Below are positions 10,414 through 20,815 of a DNA stretch of 64,000 bases, piece after piece. The notes under the pieces were generated by a model. It saw only the letters and a program-made list of their open reading frames with translations. It had not been told where the DNA came from and made no database searches. Location: assembly GCF_047948215.1 (NCBI RefSeq), contig NC_134462.1, forward strand, positions 118,416,437 to 118,480,436. Reading direction: 5' to 3'. The stretch's first letter is position 1. Each line of letters opens with the position of its first letter. This DNA is from Lycorma delicatula. Lineage: Eukaryota > Arthropoda > Insecta > Hemiptera > Fulgoridae. A program made the position numbers and the translations under genes.

Positions 10414-13400
10414 AGGCACACACAAAACGAAGATTGCCTTTTAATAGATTTAAATGATCAAATATTTAATAATTTAATTTTCGTTGTTATTGGAAATATA
10501 AAATGCCCTTGCTTTTCTATTAAACTGTATTGTACAGTAGTGCAATAACATTTTGAAGGATTAAAATAAAAGTTCATATTTTTGTTTTTTCGTAAATGTA
10601 TTTCTACTATTTCATCATTTGAAATTACGACATTAATATAAGTCTAATATAAAATTATATATCATTATCTTTAGAAAGGCATAATTTTATCTAATTCTGA
10701 GTAATTCAGATATGTTTTTAACGGGTAACAAAAGACGGACGGTACTGAAATAAAGTTTACATGGGTCAATTCATTTTTTTTTGTATTTGCTGGAAAAATT
10801 AATATTAATTATATATTAATTCTTGAAATTTCCTTTATATGTATTAAAAAATAACAATTTAATAATAAAGGAAAAATGAATCAAATCAAATAGGAATACT
10901 GAAATAAGAATATTAAATTATAAATAAATTCTTGTAAAATTTTAATTAATTCTCTTTAAATACAATTTAAAACCCTCTTTGAATTTTTTCTACTTTTTTA
11001 TTACTCTTTTCTCATAATTTCTGTTCTTAAATAAAAGGTATAAGAGTGAATTTTCATATTAGAGTTGACAATATCAAAGTCAAAGAAAGTTATTAAAAAT
11101 CTGGGAATTATTTATTAAAATTTAAAGTAAATTTACATAAGTAAAAAGTTGAATTTGCGTGGTGGAGAACGTTAGTTTGGGTTACAGCGCATTAAAGTTG
11201 TCTGAGTCTACTCTTCGAACACCATCAAATGTTGAAACCCGACTCCCGGTTACGGCTGCATCGTTGGGTTTTAATTAATAATAAATCCCCCTGCTCTTAG
11301 AATGTATAAAAGTAACTAAGATATGCACATTCAATATACAAATAAAGAACGTAGATTCCTATGGATCCAAACTTATGCAAAACTTTATTTCTTAACAAGA
11401 TATCAGGAAATTTCTGAATTATTTTATGAAACTATAACTTTATAATTTAATTGTTTATATCAATATAAAAAATTTAAAAATTTTTTGTTTTCAGAGCTAT
11501 ACGCAAAAGCCCTATATTATTATGTTGTAATATAGTTATACGTAATTTGATTTTAATTACTAGTGTAAACTAAACTTTACTTTTTCGTAATATAATAAAT
11601 TAATATTTATTATTAATTAAAATTATGAACATGATATAAAATTTAACAGCAGATGTGTTTGTAATTAAATTAACTTTTTTTTCTATTAGTAATATTTGTC
11701 TCGGTAAATGAAATACTAGTAGTGAGCAGTTGATTCAGCTTAACCAAAACGCTGCATGTTCTTAATCCCTCTCTCTACCAATCGTATACGTATCATCCAT
11801 CGTTAGAGGTAATAACGTATTCAAAAATTAAAAAAAAATATAAAATAAAGTTTACGAACAGAATATCAAATAAAACATTTATAAAATTACCTGAAGTTGT
11901 TTTGATTATATTTTAAAGATAAATTTGTTTTAATTTTTTAATTACACATTTATTTAAAATGTGAACAATAAATTGTTACTTATTTAAAATAAAGTCGTTT
12001 GAAAAAATATAAAGATGAGGATAAGATAATAAAGAGTTACCTAAAGTTGCAGAACATAAGCTAAAATTCCGACAAGCGGATATTATTATTACTTATTCTC
12101 AGTTTCCCGATAAATATTTTGGAATTTTTCTATAAACGTTTTTGAATATTGAATCATATAGAGACTACAAACAGTATTTTACAGCAATATGCTTTTAAAA
12201 AATGATAACTAAAATGTTTAAAATTCTTCAAATCGTTTATGTAGATAATACATATTTCATTTAAAAAGTCTTTACTTATGTCATGTTGGTAAAACTTTAA
12301 ACTAGACGAATAGAACTTTTACAGATTAAAAAAAGTTTTTTTTATTTATAGAACTATTTAAAAAACTTTTCTGGCTGACGACCAGAAAAGTTGGTTAGCC
12401 GTTTTTTTTTTTTGTTTTTTTTTAATTAACTGCCACACTTACTTTTCTTTTATATTTGCTTGAATTTGCCAACTTAAGACTCAAGTACGTAAAACGTAAA
12501 GTTTTACAACCTTTCACAATATCATCTACGATTCGTTTACATTACCTTCTTCTTTTAAATCATCCCTTTCTGGAAGAAGCGTAGTTCTTTATAAAACCAC
12601 AGAAAAAAATTACTATTTACTGTTAATTATTATAAAACGTTAAAAGTAATGGAAATAAGCGACTTAATGTGAGCTACTAGTTACTCCTAAAACTAGTATA
12701 CCGATTCTAAAGGGAAAACCATTCCATTCGCGGTTTATTAATAAAATTGAGTACCGAATCGTTTTCCTTTTCACTTCGTAATTTGCCGAATACACATTTA
12801 TACACTTTGCAGGTGATATTTGAAGTTGTCTTAATCTCTACAAAGCAAGGACTAATTTTATAGTGAGCAACTATAAAATTATCAATTAGCAGCCATTGAT
12901 TAATTGACGACTCATATATCTTAAGTGAATTATATCTTATATAGCAATAAGAAAGTCTAAATCATTATAAATTAACAAATTAATGTATACCCTTTCACTG
13001 ATAATACAATGCATTATATAGGCTAGTTACAATATACCACGCATCTACCAAGAACAGAATCATAATTTTCATTAATTTGCCTAAAATTACTTTTGTCATT
13101 GAAAACCTATCTTTTACTAAAATTCATTGTTAACAATATTTGAAAAAATAAATTTTCATTTCCTTCACAGTATTGATGGGAAATTCCATGTTGTTAATCT
13201 ACAGACAATCTTGATATCAGTTTCTTAAACTCATTTTAATTTTTATAAATTATAATTTTTTTACATAAAGTACTATGTGAGAATAAAAATTTGGTAATAG
13301 ATTTTCAAAATAATAATAGCTTAGAATTCCACTCAAAATGTATGACAGATTTCCTTCTTGTATTATTGTGTTTACTTTAATTTTTAAGTAAAAGTTTAAT

Positions 13401-13932
13401 TTTTCTGCAGATAAGCTGTTTTAGTGAAAATATGGGAAAAGTTTTTATTATAGAAGAAACATTTAATCCATCAAAATATGCCAGTTCTCCACGAATTTTA
13501 TTGATTTATCAGGCAATCCCTTTAATGTTTAATAGAAAAATGTCAAAGTAAAAATCTTAAAAATTTATTTAATAACAAAGTAAAACTATAAATTGTTTAT
13601 TTTATGTAAGTGTACTTACATAATTGGTATGGATTGGTTAGATAAGATTAGATAATAATTTAAATAAAAAATATTTTTTTAATATACTGCTATTTAATTA
13701 TGTTAACTTAAAAAAATATCTATGAAGTCACTTATTTTATAAATAATATGTCAGATTATTATATATATATATTTTAACTGATTTGGATAGAATTAAGCTA
13801 AACCAAGGTTAATTTAATATCAAAGCTTTCTTCAGGCCATAGCGTAGCATTGTTACTGTTTACTGTATTCAGGCGTGTGATACAAAGAGTGGTACAGTTC
13901 ACTTTATGACAAGTTTCCGACGAATTTGTCTG
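10414..13932. other. AT-rich stretch without a recognisable gene
   Basis: About 3.5 kb, strongly AT-rich and stop-rich. A slightly GC-richer patch at about 11155-11290 has no readable frame. Poly-T runs near 12403-12422 follow the hairpin at 12364-12392. A short TA run lies at about 13758-13772. No gene supported. Confidence 0.6.
12364..12392. repeat. Perfect 11-bp hairpin next to T-runs
   Basis: AACTTTTCTGG (12364-12374) pairs exactly with CCAGAAAAGTT (12382-12392) across a 7-base loop. Runs of T begin 10 bases later. It could fold in RNA, but nothing indicates transcription. Confidence 0.6.
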
Positions 13933-13945
13933 AGTAATATTTACC
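13933..13945. repeat. Target-site duplication, left copy
   Basis: AGTAATATTTACC directly precedes the T-rich (poly-A complement) end of the R1-type element. It matches AGTAATACTTACC at 17266-17278 with one mismatch. Confidence 0.7.
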
Positions 13946-14282
13946 TTTTTTTTTCTTTTTTTTTCTCTCCTCCCCTGGGTCAGATCGACTGATTGGTATT
14001 TCACAACCCAGGGGAGTGTCCGTTATACTCTAACGGGCCTCCCCGCCTACCGGCTTAATATCCGGCATGGCAGATCGGCCCGTCGGTCGGCTCTTTTGAG
14101 ATTTTTTACTGAAATTGATGACCTCACGTCATAACTTGATCTATCGCAACGTGTGTCATAGCATTTATTTTATTTTTATTTTTACCTACACTCCCTTGGA
14201 GTCCCCAGCGGATCACTGAAATCGGCACATCTCAGCATGCCGACTCTCACCGCTGGGGCTGTTCACCCTTCCCTATTCTACA
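13946..14282 (-). other. 3' untranslated region of the R1-type element
   Basis: GC-rich sequence downstream of the ORF2 stop. It shares several blocks with 47966-48130 (cctcccc, taccggct, ccggca, ggcaggtcgg-like, gctcttttgag), which shows that the two elements are relatives. It ends in the T-rich tract that corresponds to the poly-A tail. Confidence 0.7.
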
Positions 14283-15955
14283 CTAATAGCCCTGTAGTCT
14301 TTCATCTTCATCCTTAGTCTTTAAGATTCTTTTAATATAGCCTGTTACTTCATTCCATTCATCAATGCTTTGTAACATGTACGTGGTTATCCCTCCAGTG
14401 CTTTTTTCAACAAAACCAGAATCCGTTCTGTATTGGTCCCATCTATTACAATCTATGAATGTGTGTTCCGCATCGTCATCGCGTCCGCAGTACATACAGG
14501 CCGGCTCCTGCCTTCTGCCTATCCTGTATAGGTAATTGTTAAAATTGCCATGGCCTGTATAATACTACTTCATGTGATATTCCATATCCCCGTGTCTCCT
14601 GCTGAGCCATGCTTGTAGATCTGGTATCAGCTCTTTAGTTCTGCTTGTCGGTCCATCCTGACTCCATCTATCTTTCCAACTATTCAAAAGTCTGCTTCTG
14701 GCATCTTGCTCTGATAGTTCGTTATTTCTGTCTACTCTATATTTGGCCATCAGGTCAATTGGAGGTGTACCGGAGAGCACGCATAACGCCTCGTACGACA
14801 CCGTTCTGTACGCCAAGACCACGCCTATTAGCATCCTTCTATGTGTAATAGTCATTTTTTTGTAATTCCTCTTGTATTCTATCGAAGGCCACCAAACCGG
14901 CACAGCGTACAAGAGTGCCGACATCACAGCTGTGGCTATCACTTTTCTCTTACAGGCCCTTGGTGCTCGCTGTGAGGACATGACCACATTTAAGCTTTTG
15001 ATCATGCCCTCAGCCTTTTCGCATACATTATTTATGTGCTCCGTAAAACGTCCATTTTTCTGAAATGTGATGCCTAAATATTTAAGGGATTGTACCTCCC
15101 TAATCGTGTATCCGTTTATATTTATATTAAGCGGTTCCAATACTCGCCTGCCGGTTAAAGTGATAAACTTACTCTTCTGGACTGATAACTCCAGATCTCT
15201 AGAGTGTAACCATTCCTCTATTCTTTGCAAAGTAGTATTAGCTATTTCCTGCACCTCCTGAGTAGTTTTACCATTCACTAACACTGCTAGATCGTCTGCG
15301 TATGCTATTACTTCAGCGCCTCTTGGGTAGTTTAACTGCAAGATGCCGTCGAACATAAGAACCCATAACAGTGGCCCAAGAACAGATCCCTGTGGGACCC
15401 CACCATACAATTCAAACTCAATAGGCCCCTCCTGGGCATTAATCCAACAGACTCGCTCCGAGAGATACTCCCCAATCTGTCTCCTTAAATATCGACTAAT
15501 ACCTTTATCCAGTAGTGCTTCGTTTATGTGCTTCCACATGATAGTGCCGAATGCATTCCTACCATCGAGTGAGATAAAGAGGGGGATGCGTCTCGTTCCC
15601 CATGTCCCTTGTTTCACAGTATTGGCCCAGTCCATTACCTTTGCTGCCGCATGTATGGTAGAACGCTCTTTCCAGAAACCATATTGCTTAAAGCTGATAC
15701 CCAAACCTTCATTAATCTCCCTAACTATTCTGGCTGATAATAACTTCTCAAGCACCTTTCCCAATGTGTTTATAAGTGGCCTATACTGTAGGTGGCCATC
15801 CTCATCTCTACCCTTAGGAAGCAGGACCACTCTCACTTCTTTCCAACACCTGGGAAAGATACTGGACTCTAAGCCTTGATAAATTACATCTGTTATCTGC
15901 CAAGGAGCTTTTTTTATAAGACCCTTAACAAGAGCCGCCGGTATTCTTTGCGGAT
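14283..15955 (-). pseudogene. ORF2 reverse transcriptase of the R1-type element, one premature stop
   Basis: ORF2 encodes the enzyme that copies element RNA into the target site. The frame is open from about 15955; the first part reads RIPAALVKGLIKKAPW, the start of the RT domain. Counting from 15836, the core shows SLDGRNAF (residues 89-96, first catalytic aspartate), GGVPQGSVLGPLLW (145-158) and YADD (179-182, at 15291-15302). The KYLGITF block, the thumb and a VLAYRTVSYEA segment follow. A single in-frame TAG at 14565-14567 interrupts it. The same frame then continues to 14283 and includes a C-terminal C-x2-C-x7-H-x4-C finger starting CMYCGRDDDAEH. The endonuclease half is absent, and the frame differs from that of the ORF1 remnant upstream. 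Confidence 0.88.
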
Positions 15956-16516
15956 ATCACCTATCTTATATTTAGTACTCATGCCCTCCTTTTCATCCGC
16001 TGATCTCATTTTATTTAAATCATTGATACTACAAGAATCCACCATCTCTAACAGCAATTCAGTTACCAAACTAAGCTTACTCCGTAGACGATTTGACCAC
16101 CTTTTGGGCAATAAATCAATTAGTTGCTCATCATTCAGTTCTCTAGCGAGTACCTGCTCAATTTCATCCTCGACCACCATAGGATCCGTCTGAGTGGCTT
16201 GTGTGATCGTAGTAAGTGGGGACGAGATCTCAGTTAAGGCGTTCAGCGCGTCATATATTGCTTTGAGTTCCTCTTCATGTACGCCTATATATCTTGCAAG
16301 ACCAGGCCCCATGTGCTGCTTGAGTGCCACCATAGTCAAGCCCAACTGAGAAATCAGGCTGCCGAGTGTGTCCGGCAGCCCTTCTTCTTCTTCAGAAGAC
16401 CCTGGTCGGGGTTTCGTTTTGCTTTTGCCTTCCGTCTTCTTAGTTGATGTCATCTTTTGAGAACTTGAGGTTCCCTGCGAAGTTTCCTCTAGCGGGAGTG
16501 ATCCTCTGCGTCTCAT
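15914..16516 (-). pseudogene. N-terminal part of ORF1 (gag-like) of the R1-type element
   Basis: A 200-codon open frame starting at the ATG at 16514-16516. It begins MRRRGSLPLEE, has a lysine/serine-rich N-terminal region and an acidic GSSEEEEGLPDTLG stretch. A helical, leucine-rich region follows, with repeated E-L and L-L pairs (about residues 55-180) that suits coiled-coil self-association of gag-like proteins. No CCHC knuckle is present because the frame is cut by the deletion junction: after about KIGDIRKEY it reads a few RT-region codons out of frame and stops. The start is supported by the lack of upstream in-frame ATG codons and by the stop-rich leader. Its function as an RNA-binding structural protein is inferred from position and family. 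Confidence 0.7.
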
Positions 16517-17265
16517 AATATCACTGTTGGACTACGGGGACAAACCCGAGTCCAACGAGTACGCACTCAATAGGGAGCCCACAAAAATATTTGTGGTGGA
16601 GGGAGGGTTGGTAAAATGTATCAACCCAAAAATTAGGTCAAACAAATTTGTGGGGGTCAGGGGATAGGAAAAGTTTTGAAACGGATGTGGGTCTGGGTCT
16701 GGTGGATATGGGATGAGTGGTTCAAAAGTTATAGAGTAAAAGCAATTCCCTAATAACTCTACTCTGAGGAAAATATTTCTCTAGTACGACTACAATTATA
16801 TGAAAAAAATTTCAAAGTCCTTGTTTACTTGTATTTGATCACTTGCATGAGCCTGTACAAAGACTTATTATAATTCACTAAACATCAGTCAATTCTAACC
16901 TCAATTTACACTAAAATAAATACTAAAAAAGCAGTTTTTACTCACTTTTTTGTTCTTAATATACCATCAGAATACACTATCATGTACTATAAACTCAATT
17001 TTACCTTCACCTGCTATAATATTAAAATTATAATATGTAAAAACACTATATTCACTGTTCACTGAAAACACTGAATAATCCTTAATATCTTTGTAAGTCC
17101 GTGTCCAAAATCGCAAAAAATCACTGTCCGTGTCCGTTGACCTATTCACTTAAAGTCCCTTATGACGAATCCAATTAATAATCAAAAAAACCAATCAAAA
17201 AACACTAAATAACGCAGAGCAGTATACAGCACGTCTGATCACAATGCAGTCCACGACTCGACTAT
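16517..17265 (-). other. 5' untranslated / promoter region of the R1-type element
   Basis: About 750 bp lie between the right target-site duplication and the ORF1 start. The ORF1-proximal 250 bp are G-rich on the plus strand (gtggtggagggagggttgg, gggtctgggtctggtgg); the distal part is AT-rich and stop-rich. An internal promoter is expected in this class but I cannot point to one. Confidence 0.5.
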
Positions 17266-17278
17266 AGTAATACTTACC
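17266..17278. repeat. Target-site duplication, right copy
   Basis: AGTAATACTTACC marks the 5' end of the minus-strand R1-type element. It pairs with 13933-13945, with one base different. Confidence 0.7.
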
Positions 17279-18649
17279 GACACCCCAAACTACCAAACCA
17301 TTTTCAATAAATATAATAATCTTTATCGTGTAAAATCGATTTACGCCCTGCTGAACTAAGACATTTATTTTCTTGTTAAATTAATTATTAAGAAACTGAA
17401 ATTAAAACCCATATCAATAAATATCAATAAATTTTTTGACAGATATTATACGCAGTAAAAAAAACTTACGTGATGTTTTAAGTAATTTAATTTACATAAA
17501 TTATTATGGTTTTTAAAAAAAATTATAATTTTTTTTTATAAAAGTGTTTTTAAATGTGTTTTTTTAATAAAAATCTTATATATTAAATAAGAATAAATCA
17601 AATTATACCGCATAAAACTGATGCTTGTGTTTACGGAAATAATAATAATAATAATAATTACTGGCCTTAATTACTTAAATTAGAAATTATTGAATAATGT
17701 GAATAAAACTGATGCACAAAATAACCGTGTACTACATTTTTTATTATATAATATTTTCTTCGTGATATCAATTTAGGTTTCTACAGTATTCAATTCAATC
17801 ATTTTTCCTATCCAAATGATAGATTTTAACTTTAACATCAAATTTTGAATAAAAACTGGAGCATTTTTATGTAATTTATTTAATTTAGTACTCTCCGAAT
17901 ATTTAAATAATTTAAAATAAACCATCACCAAATTTCCTAATTGCCACACTTGAAAATTGCTTAAAATTTCTAATTACCTAAAATCTAAATCGTGGTTTAT
18001 CTTATTAAAACCTAGCTCGCTTTGATAATTTATTGATTAATTCGTATCGTAGCCCAGAATCTATACATCTAGTGTAATTCCCTTGATTCGGGAGTAGTAG
18101 GTAGATGCTTCCCGTGTTCTTGTAAACCATATACATGTAGCTTGTTATATCTATGGAATACCAGATCAGGATATGTTGTTAATTAGAACTCAGGTGACCC
18201 GGAACAGCATGAAGAAGCGGTTAGTTTAAAATATCACCGATTTTGCCAGATCTCGAACTAAACCTCTTACAAAGTAACTCTAGGCTAACCATCTGCGCTT
18301 TACAGTGCACAACAGTAATTTAAAGGTCTAAACGTATAGTATAAATATGTATTAAATTATTGATTTAATAGTATAAGAAAACGCATTATTACAGGTATTT
18401 ATTTTTTAAGAATTTTAAAATGTGTCCCTTAAAAAGGTTTTTTGAAAATTTCAAATAATACATAAGAGCAGTATTCTTTAAAAAAAAGAAATAAATATTA
18501 ATCCTTTTTCTGATATCAGATATAATCACTGTTATTTTTAAAGGGTTATTTGTCCTAAAGCAGAACCTTTACTCTATGTCCGTGATTTTCTATTCGCGAC
18601 TAAATAATTCTTTAATTCTTCTAAATAATTCTAATTAAATCGCGCCAAT
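17279..18649. other. AT-rich stretch without a recognisable gene
   Basis: Stop-rich AT-rich DNA. A short AAT repeat lies near 17639-17658. The segment 18020-18330 is somewhat less AT-rich, but no frame or known motif is readable in it. Confidence 0.55.
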
Positions 18650-19307
18650 AAAACTTAGTCCAATGAACAGGCTTGTTTTCTTCCTTAGCTCATATTTCAG
18701 TCATCAGTTAACGCCCTTGCCGGAAAAGTCGGTATCAATATAATATGATTACAAAAACCGATAAAAATTTGACCAATGAAATGACACATCCTCTATTGTA
18801 TTTCAGATTACAGTTATCTCATAACGCCATCACCAGTTACGTCAGTATTAGTATCACATGAATAGAATAACCGAATTAATTTGACCAATGAAAAATACAT
18901 ATCCTCTACCGTATCTCAGATTACAGTTATCAGTTAACGTCCTCGCCGATTACTACGGCAACACACTTATCTGATTATTAAAGCAGATAAAAATTAGACC
19001 AATGAACAGGATATGTCCTCTTCCGTATCTCAGATTATAGTTATCAGTAAACGCTGTCGCAGTTTACGTCGCTATCAATATAATTGGAATAGAAAAGTCG
19101 ATATAAATTAGACAATGAGATATGGAAGACCTCTTCCACATCTCAGATTACAGTTATCTGTTAACTACCTCGCCGGTTACTACGGTAACAATATAATCTA
19201 AATAGAATAGCCGATAAAAATTAGTACAATAAAAAATAATTGTTATTTTCCGTATCTCAGATTACAGTTAACATTTAACGCTCGCGCCGGTTACTTCGGT
19301 AACAATA
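18650..19307. repeat. 113-bp tandem repeat array, about 5.8 units
   Basis: Unit anchors (accaatgaa and variants) occur at about 18658, 18771, 18883, 18997, 19111 and 19223, giving a period of 112-114 bp. Each unit holds cgtatctcagattacagtta-like sequence, a GC block (cctcgccgg) and a small palindrome (GTTAC-TACG-GTAAC or a variant), then gccgataaaaatta. Units are diverged, so the array is old. The last, partial unit ends at the TA beside the pogo-like element. A similar set of 2.75 units lies inside that element. Confidence 0.85.
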
Positions 19308-19326
19308 TACCGTATTTATTCGAGTA
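19308..19326. repeat. Left terminal inverted repeat of the pogo-like element
   Basis: TACCGTATTTATTCGAGTA, including the TA target dinucleotide, is the exact reverse complement of 20797-20815. Confidence 0.85.
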
Positions 19327-19637
19327 ACCACCGCCCACGAATAAGCCCTGAACATCGATTTTCCGAATCGAAAACAAAAACAAAAAATCTAGTATATACC
19401 AGTATTTTAAAGTACAACAGAAATGATAAAAAAAAAAGTAAATTCAAAAAATATTCTAAAAGTAAAGTAGAAGAAAAGTAATTCTTTCATCTAAATTACA
19501 ATTTTAATATTACATAATAATTAAATACCGTAAGTACTAGTTTAGTTGAATATCAGTAGGGCAGTAAAACGAAAAGAATATATTTTTTTGAAACAAATCT
19601 TTGCGGTACGCTTTTTAACACGGGATTTTATTTTTAA

Positions 19638-19877
19638 TTAATCACTGTCAATGTCAATGTCTGTAGAAGAGTTACTGGTACTATCCTCGTCGCTCTGCCA
19701 AAATTGAGCGTCTTTAGAACCTTCCAGTTCATTAGATATTCCGCATTTTCCAAACTTTTTTTCTAATTCCGTGGAAATACCATCCCAAGCATCTTTTATT
19801 CAAACATAAATCTGGTTAAAATCTGGAAGTTTTATTCTTCCTGTAGGCTTGAGAAACAAATTTTCATCAGCTATCCA
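19638..19877 (-). pseudogene. C-terminal tail of a pogo-like transposase
   Basis: The minus-strand frame from about 19877 to a TAA at 19638 includes KPTGRIKLPDF, then after a TGA (19800-19802, where the family usually has tryptophan) IKDAWDGIS and FGKCGISNELEGSKDAQFW, and ends in an acidic serine-rich tail. The (V/I)KDAWD...KCGISN-L-G pattern is characteristic of the end of pogo/Tigger and related CENP-B-like transposases. The DDE core that should precede it is missing; the frame instead runs into the inserted tandem-repeat copy near 19890. Confidence 0.75.
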
Positions 19878-19889
19878 TATAATAATACA

Positions 19890-20229
19890 ATAATTAGACC
19901 AATGAACAAGACTTTTCCTTTTCCGTATCTCAGATTATAGTTATCAGTTAATTCCCTTGTCGGTTACGTCGGTATCAATATAATATGAATATAAATGCCG
20001 ATAAAAATTAGACCAATGAATAAGACATGTCCTCTTCCGTACCTCAGATTATAGTTATCAGTTAACGCCCTCGCCGGTTACTATGGTAACAATATAATTT
20101 GAATGGAAAAGCCGATAAAAATTAGTCCAATGAAAAATAATTGTTCTCTTCCGTATCTTAGATTACAGTTATTATTTCCCGCCCTCGCCGGCTACTTCGG
20201 TAACAATATACCGTATTTCGTATTTATTC
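19890..20229. repeat. Internal copy of the flanking 113-bp array plus transposon end
   Basis: Unit anchors at 19897, 20011 and 20125 (114-bp spacing) correspond in order to the units at 18997, 19111 and 19223. The third unit shares the diagnostic aaaaataattgtt and cttcggtaacaatata words with the unit next to the transposon. The copy then continues into taccgtattt...attc, the outer end of the terminal repeat, carrying a 7-bp internal duplication (cgtattt). After that it joins transposase N-terminal sequence at about 20230. Confidence 0.8.
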
Positions 20230-20358
20230 ATTATTGCAGCTTTTATCTACGTCAAATTTTTTTCCTGCCACCCGATTTCCAATTTTTTCAACCTCTTCTA
20301 TAACGCGCAGTTTTTCATTTACTGTAAAAGATCGTAGACTCTGTCCTTTTGTACTCAT
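20224..20358 (-). pseudogene. N-terminal helix-turn-helix start of a pogo-like transposase
   Basis: From an ATG at 20356-20358 the minus strand reads MSTKGQSLRSFTVNEKLRVI, then EEVEKIGNRVAGKKFDVDKS before the junction. The pattern S-(Y/F)-T-x2-x-K-L-x-V-I-E-x-A/V-E-K-x-G-N-R-x-A-x-x-K-F-x-V-D is the beginning of the CENP-B/pogo N-terminal DNA-binding domain, which recognises the terminal repeats. Only about 44 residues survive before the frame enters the inserted repeat and stops. An upstream in-frame ATG (20428-20430) exists, but the homology begins at the MSTKG methionine. Confidence 0.75.
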
Positions 20359-20796
20359 TTTAATACCGTTATTAAAATAAATCACCGTATTAAACTTTAC
20401 AAGATAAACTAAACAGATAAATGTACACAACTATCCACATATTCTAACAGTACGACTATGGCGAATAGAGAAGACGATGATTGGTAACTGATACTGTAAC
20501 TGTAACGTCATTAGAACCGGAATTAGCCTATGCAGAATGAATCGGTTTGATAAAAATACCGTAACTTCGTTTCTATCGATAATATGAACAGGATGTTAAT
20601 AATTAAGGATGTATTCTGTTTAAGCTCATCCGGTATTGATAAACGAAAGCCTAATATATCTATATTTATGTTAATGAATTTAAATACTTCTAAGAAAACT
20701 TTACTTTACACAAATTACCTTGGCTAAAGGCTATATTTCATGTAAGCCACGCACCCTTATTTTTTCTCTCCAATTCCAAGAAAAAAAGTGCGGGTG

Positions 20797-20815
20797 TACT
20801 CGAATAAATACGGTA
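20797..20815. repeat. Right terminal inverted repeat of the pogo-like element
   Basis: TACTCGAATAAATACGGTA, perfect inverse of 19308-19326, ending in the TA target dinucleotide. Confidence 0.85.

Larger units (their letters stand above)
13946..17265 (-). mobile_element. R1-clade non-LTR retrotransposon with a large internal deletion
   Basis: A minus-strand element of about 3.3 kb, bounded by a 13-bp target-site duplication (one mismatch) and ending in a poly-A tract (plus-strand T-runs at 13946-13968). In transcription order it holds a 5' untranslated region (17265-16517), the first 200 codons of ORF1 (16516-15914), the RT and C-terminal part of ORF2 (about 15955-14283) and a 3' untranslated region. 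The zinc-knuckle part of ORF1 and the whole apurinic-type endonuclease domain are missing. Because both termini and the duplication are present, the loss is an internal deletion, not 5' truncation. A relative lies at 47949-49090. Confidence 0.8.
19310..20813 (-). mobile_element. Pogo-like DNA transposon, core replaced by flanking tandem repeat
   Basis: An element of about 1.5 kb with perfect inverted ends, flanked by TA on both sides as expected for Tc1/mariner/pogo transposons. On the minus strand the N-terminal DNA-binding part of the transposase lies at 20224-20358 and the C-terminal tail at 19638-19877. The middle of the transposase, with the rest of the DNA-binding region and the DDE catalytic domain, is absent. 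In its place, at about 19890-20229, lies a diverged copy of the last 2.75 units of the adjacent 113-bp array plus about 14 bp of the element's own left end. Such an arrangement could arise by interrupted gap repair after excision. The element cannot be autonomous. Confidence 0.8.

Noticed and set aside
15343..16193. Plus-strand frames of 178 and 105 codons at 15343-15879 and 15876-16193
   Set aside because: They mirror the RT and ORF1 frames of the R1-type element on the opposite strand and carry no motifs.
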